Source: an uncultured Leptospiraceae bacterium
GTDB lineage: Bacteria > Spirochaetota > Leptospiria > Leptospirales > Leptospiraceae
Assembly (NCBI GenBank): GCA_937924465.1
Contig: CALDSP010000129.1
Coordinates: 1 to 9,403, forward strand
DNA: 9,403 bases
Direction of reading: 5' to 3'
The notes beneath the pieces are model-generated. The model saw only the letters and a list, made by a program, of their open reading frames with translations. It did no database searches and was not told where the DNA came from. Below, piece after piece: positions 1 to 6,820 of this stretch. How positions within the stretch are numbered: the stretch's first letter is position 1; every line of letters starts with the position of its first letter. The translations under genes were made by a program, and so were the position numbers.

Positions 1-875
1 ATTAGTTTCTCTTTTTTCTCTTTTCTATTTTCAACACTAAAATAATTTTCTATAGTAATATTGTAAATATGTAAAGTCTTAGCTTCTCCTCTTACAAGAA
101 TGCTTTTTGCATAACGTATAATTTGATTGTAAATTTGATAATTTTCAAATGTTTTATTTTCTTCTTTTTGTTCATGAAAAAAAACTCCAATGGTAGGATA
201 AATTGGTTTTAAAATTGTATAAAAGAAATTTTCTAATTCAGAAATGAATTGTTCTGTAATCAAAAGATCTTTATAAAAGCATCCTAACATTCCATTTAAA
301 TTACTTTCTGTAAATTTATATAAAATTATTCCTGAGAAGTTTTCAAAATCAGATTTGTCAATTTTTTTTTGAAAAAAAGTATCTCCTCTAAGAGTTTGAT
401 TAAATTCTAAGTTGATAAAATTATTTTTTATTTTCTTTAAATAAATTCCCGTAGAGTGAAAATAAAATCTTTTTCCTGTTTCAGAGGAAACACCAACATA
501 AATTTCTGGTTTATATAAACCTTCTAGAGGATAAAATTGAAATAAAATAAAAGAAGTGAAATTATGTTTAAAGAGTTCGTTGGATAAATATTCTGAAAGA
601 GATAGTTTTTTATTTTTACTATTAAAGACTTTGTTTAGGTTATTTAATAAATTAAGCTCTATGTTTTTGAATAGTTCAATAGGTTTAGATTTTAATTCAG
701 TAAACATTTGTTTTTTTTCAGTTACTTGTTTTACAAGTTCACTTAGCTCTTCTGAAAAAATTTTACTTCTTAAATTTTCTACCGAGGGTTCTAGCTTTCT
801 TGAAAAAGATTTTGTTTTTTCTTGAATGGACTTTGGAGAGATTCTCAAATTGCGAAAAAATTTTGGGATTTTCAA
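1..875 (-). CDS. Uncharacterised protein, 3' end beyond left window edge
   Basis: I do not recognise this gene. The minus frame is open without a stop from 875 to the left edge, giving 291 codons plus two bases, so the C-terminus is missing. The start is TTG at 875-873: AGGAG (888-884) lies 8 bases upstream, and an in-frame TGA at 911-909 rules out a much longer N-terminus. Residues 1-30 are basic. About 30-90 are charged and probably helical, possibly coiled coil. From about 105 the chain alternates hydrophobic strands and helices (FILFQFYPLEG near 109-119, GMLGCFYKDLLI near 195-206), which loosely recalls a GAF-like sensory fold; this is only an impression. No signal peptide or clear membrane segment is seen. 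It is visibly richer in A/T than the gsp genes. It is divergent from the secretion operon, so a shared role is not implied. The coding call is firm, the function unknown. Confidence 0.8.
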   Translation of the reverse strand, partial: MKIPKFFRNLRISPKSIQEKTKSFSRKLEPSVENLRSKIFSEELSELVKQVTEKKQMFTELKSKPIELFKNIELNLLNNLNKVFNSKNKKLSLSEYLSNELFKHNFTSFILFQFYPLEGLYKPEIYVGVSSETGKRFYFHSTGIYLKKIKNNFINLEFNQTLRGDTFFQKKIDKSDFENFSGIILYKFTESNLNGMLGCFYKDLLITEQFISELENFFYTILKPIYPTIGVFFHEQKEENKTFENYQIYNQIIRYAKSILVRGEAKTLHIYNITIENYFSVENRKEKKEKL

Positions 876-883
876 ACTTTTTT

Positions 884-888
884 CTCCT
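884..888 (-). promoter_or_regulatory. Shine-Dalgarno that sets the TTG start of the left-edge gene
   Basis: Read on the minus strand this is AGGAG, 8 bases before TTG at 875-873. It is the only good ribosome binding site near the beginning of the open frame, and it decides the start. An ATG at 912-910 is in another frame. Confidence 0.65.
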
Positions 889-897
889 AAAAATAGC

Positions 898-927
898 TTT
901 GTAAGTCCTCATAAAATCGTAAATCAA
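898..927 (-). promoter_or_regulatory. Possible sigma70-type promoter for the left-edge gene
   Basis: On the minus strand TTGATT (927-922) and TACAAA (903-898) are spaced by 18 bases, each matching four of six consensus positions. Transcription would begin near 891 and leave a short leader carrying the AGGAG at 888-884. In such AT-rich DNA matches of this quality arise often by chance, so this is only a candidate. Confidence 0.25.
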
Positions 928-1011
928 AATAAAACTGATGAAATTGAAAATTTTGCCGAATATTTAGGATTTTTTCTTTACACATTTTTCTATAAGTTTA
1001 GCTTGGAAATC

Positions 1012-1410
1012 GTGGGTATTCTCAAAAAAGCGTCTTTAGTAGCTTTAGTGCCCGCTTTTCTAGTAGGTTGTCAAAGTATTCTTAAAAAAAGAGATCTAGA
1101 ATTCATAAACGAATATTATTCTTCTAGAACTTTTTTTGTTAAAGAAAACATTCCTATTGGAAATAAATCAATAATTGAACAAGGTACTTCTGTTAAAGTT
1201 TTAATAGAAGCCTCTTCGTCAGTTATTAAAGTGAAATGTTTTCCAAGTAACCAGGAAAGGGAAGGTTCCATTGGTAGGATGGTTGCTTATATTGTAAATG
1301 AAGATATTAAAAACAAAAATTTTACAGTGGAGGATTTAGAAGAACTCATTTCTCAAAAGTTATCTAGTTATTACATTTCTCAAAAAAGTCCAAAAGGTAA
1401 AAAAAAGTAA
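1012..1410 (+). CDS. Small lipoprotein linked to the type II secretion operon
   Basis: This is a predicted lipoprotein of 132 residues. I chose GTG at 1012 because it gives a classic lipoprotein signal: lysines at 5-6, a hydrophobic stretch at 7-18, and the lipobox LVGC with the modified cysteine at residue 20. TTG at 1003 would add three residues. The frame is open back to an ATG at 826, but that would put about 60 extra residues before the signal and overlap the divergent gene. SD support is weak (GGA at 1005-1007). After the cysteine comes about 112 residues with a short beta-rich middle (near 55-78, including a second cysteine at 76), an acidic helix near 105-118, and a lysine-rich tail. 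It would be anchored in the outer or inner membrane. Its stop is only 38 bases before the endopeptidase gene, so it probably belongs to the same transcript as the gsp genes. A pilotin-like or other assembly role is inferred from position only; I see no clear similarity to GspS. Confidence 0.75.
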   Translation: MGILKKASLVALVPAFLVGCQSILKKRDLEFINEYYSSRTFFVKENIPIGNKSIIEQGTSVKVLIEASSSVIKVKCFPSNQEREGSIGRMVAYIVNEDIKNKNFTVEDLEELISQKLSSYYISQKSPKGKKK

Positions 1411-1448
1411 TAACTTTTGAGTCGTGTCAGTTCGAAAATATAGTGCTT

Positions 1449-2378
1449 ATGTTTGCTCAATGGTGGTTTTATCTTTTTATTTTCCTAACAATTTTCCTTT
1501 CATCTTTCTTATTTTCGAATCCTTTCGACTCATTTGAAAGTGAATTGAGGGATTACATTGATTCTGAAAATAATCAAAATGTAGAACTAGATCCTCAAAT
1601 TCTACAGCTATTTCAGCCGGATGAAGACTCAGAAGAATCCCTTCGTTCTTTTAATGGTTATTCTCCTGTTTCGTCTAATATACGCCTACCTTCTCATATT
1701 TCTGTTGCCCGGCTTATATCTACTACTGTAATTAAATCTCCTAAAGTGGTAAAAGGAGGTTCCTACTTAGTAAAAGCGAAGGATACTCTTTCTAGCATTG
1801 CAAAAAGGTATAAAACCACAGTTGCACACCTTAAGCAAATGAATGGTCTAAAATCCGATATCATTCGAGTGGGGCAAGTTTTAAGGATCAACGGAGCTGT
1901 CTCTAGTGCTAGTGTTGTGGAAGGTACAGTTTACAAAATGCGAGTTTTTGCCATGCCCGTTTTAAATGGAAAAATTACTTCTCATTTTGGCTACAGGAGA
2001 GATCCTTTTAATCCAAATTTAAAGAACTTTCATTCTGGATTAGACCTCTCTGCTCCTGTAGGAACTCCTATTATTGCTTCTTCAGATGGAGTGGTTGAAT
2101 TTACTGGAAGAAATGGTGGTTATGGAAATACTATCATTATTCGCCATAAGGATGGCTACAAAACTATTTATGCTCATTGCTCAACGATTACTGTTTCCGC
2201 GGGAAGTAGTGTGAAAATGGGAACAGTGATTGGTTCTGTTGGAAGAACGGGAACAGCTACTGGGGCTCACCTCCATTTTGAGGTTATGCATAGAGGAAAA
2301 TTTATCAATCCAGAATCCGCTTTAAAAAAGGTAGAGATTGTTATTTCTAAATCCTCTCCCTCCGGAAAAAAATCTTAA
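1449..2378 (+). CDS. LysM-domain M23 family metallopeptidase (peptidoglycan endopeptidase)
   Basis: The product is an envelope protein of 309 residues that should bind and cut peptidoglycan cross-bridges. Residues 1-23 are hydrophobic and end near FLFS, acting as a signal peptide or anchor; it is odd in having no basic residue at the front. An acidic linker follows. A LysM domain spans about 104-148 (YLVKAKDTLSSIAKRYKT, then GQVLRI). The M23 (lysostaphin-like) domain spans about 173-292 with all expected zinc and catalytic residues: H195 and D199 in HSGLD, H243 in YAH, and H274 and H276 in HLHFE. It therefore looks active, unlike the degenerate M23 proteins that serve only as activators. The start is uncertain: ATG 1449 and GTG 1443 are both in frame and neither has an SD. 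It lies between the lipoprotein gene and gspC (33-base gap), which suggests a role in letting the secretion apparatus pass through the cell wall; that role is inferred. Confidence 0.93.
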   Translation: MFAQWWFYLFIFLTIFLSSFLFSNPFDSFESELRDYIDSENNQNVELDPQILQLFQPDEDSEESLRSFNGYSPVSSNIRLPSHISVARLISTTVIKSPKVVKGGSYLVKAKDTLSSIAKRYKTTVAHLKQMNGLKSDIIRVGQVLRINGAVSSASVVEGTVYKMRVFAMPVLNGKITSHFGYRRDPFNPNLKNFHSGLDLSAPVGTPIIASSDGVVEFTGRNGGYGNTIIIRHKDGYKTIYAHCSTITVSAGSSVKMGTVIGSVGRTGTATGAHLHFEVMHRGKFINPESALKKVEIVISKSSPSGKKS

Positions 2379-2397
2379 GTCAGTCGGAAATTCTAAC

Positions 2398-2436
2398 TTA
2401 GGAGTAAGGGTATGAATCTAAACTCCATACTCCTAA
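2398..2436 (+). promoter_or_regulatory. Inverted repeat enclosing the gspC ribosome binding site and start codon
   Basis: TTAGGAGTA (2398-2406) and TACTCCTAA (2428-2436) are perfect reverse complements of 9 bases with a 21-base loop. The left arm contains the gspC SD (AGGAG, 2400-2404), and the ATG at 2412-2414 lies in the loop. A second, mutually exclusive pairing is possible between GGGTATG (2408-2414) and CATACTC (2426-2432), which would pair the start codon itself. Either fold in the mRNA would hinder initiation. The repeat is seen directly; the regulatory role is inferred. Confidence 0.4.
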
Positions 2437-3338
2437 AAATTCAAAAATATCAATTTTTAGTGCTTATCCCCTTTGTATTGTTTTTATCTTTTGCATTTGC
2501 TTATGCAATGAGGACTGGAATTTTACTCACACTCCCTCCAATCAATACAGAAAGAGCTGTTCGAGTTATCAATCAAAATGTTTCTCAATCTAATTATAAA
2601 CCTGTTAACATTTATGAAGATACAGTGACTGGAAATCTAATTCGGGGAGTGATTCCAAGTGTGGAAAGTGCTTCTACGGGAACTCCAAACGAGCAAGTGG
2701 CGGTTGTGAGCGAAGAATTTCCGGGGGCAGACGATTATCTTTTGACAGGAACTGTAAGTGGAAATTCTAAATTTGCAAGAGCTACCTTTAAACCAAAAGA
2801 AAAAGAAGAAGCCGATGAATACGCTATTGGAGAGAAAGTAGCAGGCTATACCGTAAAAGGAATTTATAATCATTATGTGGTTTTGTTTAAGAATGGCATA
2901 CACATAAAAGTTGAAATTGGAGAGACTATAGCAGAGGGAAAAAAACGAGTTCTGAAACCAGAAAAGGAGGGAGGAGAAGAAAATGTAGTTAATCTTCCAC
3001 CTGGTGGGTGCGTACTTACGAAGAAAATTATTTCCAGAACTGATTTTGAAAGGACTTTGAAAAATCCAAATGATATTTATAAAGATGCCCGCTTTGGTCC
3101 CAATCTTGTAGATGGTAAGATAGACGGTTATAAACTTTTTCAAATTCCGGTAACGCATGTATTTTATGCTTTGGGGGCACGCAATGGAGATATTGTCAAA
3201 CGAGTCAATGGGTTTCCACTAGCAGAGACTGAAAAAATGTTAGAACTTTGGGCAAACATTAAAAACTCTACAAAAGTAGTGATTGATGTAGATCGAAAAG
3301 GAAAATGTTTGACTTATGAGTTTACAATTAGAAATTAA
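2412..3338 (+). CDS. gspC: Type II secretion system protein GspC
   Basis: GspC is the inner-membrane protein that reaches across the periplasm to contact the secretin. This one has 308 residues, near the usual length. It has a short cytoplasmic N-terminus, one membrane segment at about 15-32, and a low-complexity periplasmic linker. A homology-region (HR) domain lies at about 108-172, with the typical pattern of LLTGTVSG, then EYAIGEKVAGYTVKGI, then VVLFKNGIHIKVEIGE; this domain binds the N0 domain of GspD in characterised systems. A PDZ-like C-terminal region at about 205-308 includes GYKLFQI, ALGARNGDIVKRVNG and a final strand RKGKCLTYEF. The ATG has AGGAG 7 bases upstream. The gene precedes gspD by 52 bases, in the classical C-D-E-F-G order. 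GspC is usually the most divergent core component, so the call rests on domain pattern plus position, which agree well. Confidence 0.9.
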   Translation: MNLNSILLKIQKYQFLVLIPFVLFLSFAFAYAMRTGILLTLPPINTERAVRVINQNVSQSNYKPVNIYEDTVTGNLIRGVIPSVESASTGTPNEQVAVVSEEFPGADDYLLTGTVSGNSKFARATFKPKEKEEADEYAIGEKVAGYTVKGIYNHYVVLFKNGIHIKVEIGETIAEGKKRVLKPEKEGGEENVVNLPPGGCVLTKKIISRTDFERTLKNPNDIYKDARFGPNLVDGKIDGYKLFQIPVTHVFYALGARNGDIVKRVNGFPLAETEKMLELWANIKNSTKVVIDVDRKGKCLTYEFTIRN

Positions 3339-3390
3339 TTTATATTTAAAAATAAACAAATTTACCTAAATAGAGCTCATTCGAGGGATT

Positions 3391-5139
3391 ATGATTCAAT
3401 TTATTTTAAAAAGATTATTTAGTTTTATTTTTGTTTTTTTATTTTCTTTCTTGATTCAGAAATCTTTGTATTCTCAAGACTCTCCTCCAGCCAAAGAAGA
3501 TGAAGACGTAAGACACAATAAAAATGCAGGGAAAGTTACTTACCATAAAGGTGGGAAGGCTACCTTCACAGCAGATTGGCGAAATGCAGAACTCAAAGAT
3601 TTTCTTAAAGGAATGAGTGCTATAGTGAAAAAAAATATTTTGGTTGATGAATCTATCAAAGGACGTAAAATCACAATCATATCTCAAAAGCCAGTAGATG
3701 TGAAAGATGCTTATGCCTTTATGAAATCCATTTTAGAATCACAAGGCTTTGGAATTGTAGAAGAGAATGATCTTATTAAGGTAGTGAAAATCAAAGATGC
3801 TTTAGCTAAGTCTCCCATTGTTCGAGTGGGTAGGGATTTTGTTTCCGATGATGAACTCAAAGACAATAAAACTCTTACTCAAGTTATTCCTCTTTACCAT
3901 GCAAATGCAAATGAACTAGAAAGTTTACTTAAGCGCGTAACGTCCCCCGATACTGATATTATTGTATATAAAAATTCAAATACTATTTTGATCAATGGTT
4001 CTGCCTCTGATATAAACAAATTATTGAAGTTAGTAGAAAGATTAGATACACGAACAGAAGGTCCGGGTGCTATTGTGTCGTCAGGTGACATTCATATTTA
4101 TACTTTAGAACACAACGAAGCAGAAAAGCTAGCTAATGTTTTGACTCGTTTGGATGTACCAGTTGTAGAAAGTAGAACACAAGATCCAAACAAGCCTCAA
4201 CCAAAGGGTGAGAAAATTAAAGCAGTGGCTCATAAAGACTCAAACTCTGTAATTATTACTGCAACCAAAGAAGAGTGGCAAGAAATCCAGCGCATTATTA
4301 AAGCTCTAGATATGCCTAGAAAACAAATTTTACTTGAAGTTTTAATTGTGGAATTGTCGTCTAACGACTTAAATGATTTTGGGATTGATTGGCGTGTAAG
4401 ACAACTTGCAAATGCTCAATTTAACTCGGGGCTTGCCATCCAAGGTGGACTCATTGATAGCAAGGGAAGACCTTCTCAAATCAATACTCTTTCAGGATTT
4501 TCTTTAGGTTTTTTGAAACCCGGTAGTCCTCAAATTATTAGTATTCTCAATGCAAACCAAACAAATGAAAACTTTAACGTTTTGTCGGCTCCACAAATTC
4601 TAACTATGGATAACCAAGAAGCAGAGATCAATGTTGGGCAGGATGTTCCAGTAAGAACACAAAGTCGAAACGCAGGGCTTGGTGGTTCCAATGCTGTAAC
4701 TGTAGATAACTTTGAATATCGCCCAACGGGAATCAAACTTAAGTTCACTCCTCATATAAACAAAAATGACAAAATCAATTTAGACTTATACCAAGAGGTT
4801 AAAAATATAGCAGGACTTCCTACACAAGGAGGAAACCCTATTTTCAACAAGCGAGATGTAAAAACAACTATCACTGTAGACAATGCTCAAACTATTGTAA
4901 TTGGAGGTCTAATTTCTAGTGATAGACAAAAAAAGATTACTAAAATTCCCTTACTTGGAGATGTACCTTTGGTTGGGTGGTTTTTTCGTCGTACAACAAC
5001 ACAGGTGGTGAAAACAAATTTAATGGTTTTTTTAACACCTCATATCTTGACAAATCGAGCAAAGGCAGATAAAATTACCGCAGAAAAGCGAATTCAGCAA
5101 GAACACATGGAAGAGGAAAGAGATAGGTTACTTCGATGA
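3391..5139 (+). CDS. gspD: Type II secretion system secretin GspD
   Basis: GspD forms the multimeric outer-membrane channel. Of 582 residues, about 1-28 form the signal peptide (basic start, hydrophobic core, cut near SLYSQ). An N0 domain spans about 56-134 (TFTADWRNAELKDFLKGMS, then VVKIKDA). Ring-building repeats follow at about 161-220 (VIPLYHANANELESLLKRV, then NTILINGSASDINKLLKLVERLD) and 233-308 (IYTLEHNEAEKLANVL, then NSVIITATKEEWQEIQRIIKALD). The secretin core is about 312-553, with LLEVLIVELS, NVLSAPQILTMDNQEAEINVGQ, VPVRT, PTGIKLKFTPHI, TIVIGGLISS and IPLLGDVPLVGWFF, ending in NLMVFLTPHI. Typical GspD proteins are about 650-700 residues with three N1-N3 repeats; only two are evident here. 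The tail after the core is about 29 charged residues, too short for a classical S-domain. The start ATG follows GAGGG at only 3 bases. Its last four bases overlap gspE. Confidence 0.96.
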   Translation: MIQFILKRLFSFIFVFLFSFLIQKSLYSQDSPPAKEDEDVRHNKNAGKVTYHKGGKATFTADWRNAELKDFLKGMSAIVKKNILVDESIKGRKITIISQKPVDVKDAYAFMKSILESQGFGIVEENDLIKVVKIKDALAKSPIVRVGRDFVSDDELKDNKTLTQVIPLYHANANELESLLKRVTSPDTDIIVYKNSNTILINGSASDINKLLKLVERLDTRTEGPGAIVSSGDIHIYTLEHNEAEKLANVLTRLDVPVVESRTQDPNKPQPKGEKIKAVAHKDSNSVIITATKEEWQEIQRIIKALDMPRKQILLEVLIVELSSNDLNDFGIDWRVRQLANAQFNSGLAIQGGLIDSKGRPSQINTLSGFSLGFLKPGSPQIISILNANQTNENFNVLSAPQILTMDNQEAEINVGQDVPVRTQSRNAGLGGSNAVTVDNFEYRPTGIKLKFTPHINKNDKINLDLYQEVKNIAGLPTQGGNPIFNKRDVKTTITVDNAQTIVIGGLISSDRQKKITKIPLLGDVPLVGWFFRRTTTQVVKTNLMVFLTPHILTNRAKADKITAEKRIQQEHMEEERDRLLR

Positions 5140-6812
5140 AGCGATCCTTAGGACAAATCTTAGTTGAAGATGGGATTATTTCTGAAAAAGAGCTTTCAGA
5201 ATCTCTAAAAGCTCAAAGTAAAAGCCATCTTCCTTTAGGACAAATTATTTTAAAGAAAGGAATTGCAAGTGAAATTGATATTTTACGAGCTCTTTCCAAA
5301 CTTCATAATATAGATTTTGTTGAAAAAATTGAGTTTGAAAACCATGAAGAAGTTTATAACTTAATTCCTCTCAAACTCATCCAAAAAAGTAAGATTGTAC
5401 CTTTTAAAGTAATTGGAAATGTAGTTTTAATTGCAATTACCGATCCCACAGATCTTCATCCTATGGATGATATCCGTATTTTTCTGAAAGGATATGAAAC
5501 TCAATTTATATTAGCTCCAGAGCCCGAGATCATCCGCATCATCCATACTCATTTTGATAAAACGGCTGCTAGTACAAAGCAGATGATGGATGAAATGTCA
5601 GAGGGGGAGCTTGGCTTTGAAGATCTAGAAAATGAAGGAGAGTTAGACTTAAGCAATGAAGCTCCTATTATCAAAATGGTGAATGTGATTCTCTCCCAAG
5701 CAGTTACAGCTCGTGCCTCCGATATTCACATTGAACCATTTGAAAAAAGTTTAGTTGTGCGCTATCGTGTAGATGGAATTTTGCATAAGGTTTTATCTCC
5801 TCCTAAAGCTTATCAAGCAGGGATTGTGTCTAGAATTAAAATCATGTCTAATTTAAACATTGCTGAAAATCGTCTTCCACAAGATGGACGAATCAAACTT
5901 AGACTAGCTGGGAAAGATATTGACATTCGCGTATCTACCATTCCTTGTCAATTTGGAGAGAGAGTCGTTATGCGACTACTCAATAAGACTGATCAAAAGT
6001 ATTCTCTTGCTACTATGAAAATTAAGGGAGAGTTGTATGAAACTTTTAAGCGACTCATTTACCAACCACATGGAATTATTTTAGTTACAGGTCCTACAGG
6101 TTCTGGGAAATCAACCACTCTTTACTCTGCACTTTCTGAATTAAACACTCCCGAAAGAAATATTATTACGTGTGAGGATCCCGTAGAATACCAATTTGAT
6201 GGAATTTCTCAAATGCAAATGCAAGAAAAAATTGGACTTACCTTTGCTACCGGACTTCGTGCTATACTTCGCCAAGACCCAGACGTTGTAATGGTAGGAG
6301 AAATTCGAGATGAAGAAACTGCACGCATTGCTATCCAAGCTTCTCTGACTGGTCACTTAGTATTTTCTACGTTACACACCAATGATGCTGCCTCTGCCGT
6401 TACACGTCTTGTAGATATGGGAATAGAACCTTATCTCATAACCTCCACAGTACTTGGATTTCTCGCCCAACGTCTTGTGAGAGTGATATGTCCAAATTGT
6501 AAAAAACCATACAGTCCTAATGAAAAAGAATTAGCCTCTTTAGGAATTCAACCTCACGAACTCATAGATGGAGTTTTGTATAGAGGCGAAGGGTGTTCCA
6601 ATTGCATGGGCACAGGCTATAAAGGACGAATGGGGATTTATGAATTATTAGTTTTAAATAGCCAAGTCAAAGCAGAGATCTTAAAAGGATCGGATGCAAA
6701 CCGAATTTTGGAAGTTGCTTTACAAACTGGTTTTCAAACCATGCGGCAGTATGGGAAACAAAAAGTAATTGAAGGTGATACAACACCCGATGAAGTTCTA
6801 AGAGTTTGCTAG
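5136..6812 (+). CDS. gspE: Type II secretion system ATPase GspE
   Basis: GspE is the cytoplasmic hexameric ATPase that powers pseudopilus assembly. It has 558 residues, full length. The N-terminal region (about 1-140) has the MshEN/N1E type fold (SLGQILVEDGIISEKEL and LGQIILKKGIASEIDILRAL), which normally docks on GspL. The ATPase part holds Walker A GPTGSGKST (319-327), an Asp box EDPVEYQ (347-353), Walker B DPDVVMVGEIRD (381-392) and a His box around STLHTNDA (411-418). A tetracysteine zinc motif is complete: C452, C455, C487 and C490, which is usual for GspE/PilB. The arginine-bearing segment RASDIHIEP (193-201) is typical too. Translation starts at an ATG overlapping the gspD stop (ATGA), so it is probably translationally coupled; an AGG lies 7 bases upstream. 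A PilB or MshE identity is conceivable from the protein alone, but the neighbours settle it as GspE. Confidence 0.97.
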   Translation: MKRSLGQILVEDGIISEKELSESLKAQSKSHLPLGQIILKKGIASEIDILRALSKLHNIDFVEKIEFENHEEVYNLIPLKLIQKSKIVPFKVIGNVVLIAITDPTDLHPMDDIRIFLKGYETQFILAPEPEIIRIIHTHFDKTAASTKQMMDEMSEGELGFEDLENEGELDLSNEAPIIKMVNVILSQAVTARASDIHIEPFEKSLVVRYRVDGILHKVLSPPKAYQAGIVSRIKIMSNLNIAENRLPQDGRIKLRLAGKDIDIRVSTIPCQFGERVVMRLLNKTDQKYSLATMKIKGELYETFKRLIYQPHGIILVTGPTGSGKSTTLYSALSELNTPERNIITCEDPVEYQFDGISQMQMQEKIGLTFATGLRAILRQDPDVVMVGEIRDEETARIAIQASLTGHLVFSTLHTNDAASAVTRLVDMGIEPYLITSTVLGFLAQRLVRVICPNCKKPYSPNEKELASLGIQPHELIDGVLYRGEGCSNCMGTGYKGRMGIYELLVLNSQVKAEILKGSDANRILEVALQTGFQTMRQYGKQKVIEGDTTPDEVLRVC

Positions 6813-6816
6813 GAGG
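6811..6816 (+). promoter_or_regulatory. Strong SD of gspF overlapping the gspE stop
   Basis: AGGAGG stands 4 bases before ATG at 6821 and overlaps the TAG stop of gspE (6810-6812). It decides the gspF start: an in-frame TTG at 6806 is rejected because it lies upstream of this site. Confidence 0.8.
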
Positions 6817-6820
6817 ACAG

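Larger units (their letters stand above)
876..1011. other. Divergent intergenic region
   Basis: This spacer lies between the minus-strand gene and the + strand lipoprotein gene and should hold both promoters. On the + strand there is a TATAAG at 991-996 that could be a -10 box, but no convincing -35 sits at the right distance, and it would give an almost leaderless mRNA for the lipoprotein. A + strand frame stays open through this spacer from an ATG at 826, but that portion is antisense to the neighbouring gene and encodes nothing recognisable before the lipoprotein signal peptide. Confidence 0.5.

Noticed and set aside
556..825. Open frame of 89 codons on the + strand
   Set aside because: It lies wholly antisense to the long minus-strand gene (875 to 1), has no SD, and encodes a low-complexity F/S/L-rich product typical of an antisense shadow.
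826..1011. N-terminal extension of the lipoprotein frame back to ATG 826
   Set aside because: It would put about 60 residues before a perfect lipoprotein signal peptide and overlap the divergent gene and its control region; the start at 1012 (or 1003) is far more sensible.
1403..1418. Hairpin AAAAGT-AATA-ACTTTT at the lipoprotein stop as a terminator
   Set aside because: The stem is six pairs with a single G-C and no following T-run, and the next gene begins within 38 bases.
2637..3158. Minus-strand open frame of 173 codons inside gspC
   Set aside because: Antisense to a well-supported GspC coding sequence, with a F/I/S-rich product and no recognisable domain.
3339..3356. Near-palindrome TTTATATTTAAAAATAAA between gspC and gspD as a terminator
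   Set aside because: It is made only of A and T with one mismatch and almost no loop, lacks a T-tract, and lies inside an evident operon; such repeats are expected in DNA this AT-rich.
6806..6820. TTG at 6806 as the gspF start
   Set aside because: It overlaps the gspE end and lies upstream of the AGGAGG that serves ATG 6821; GspF proteins begin at the equivalent of that ATG.
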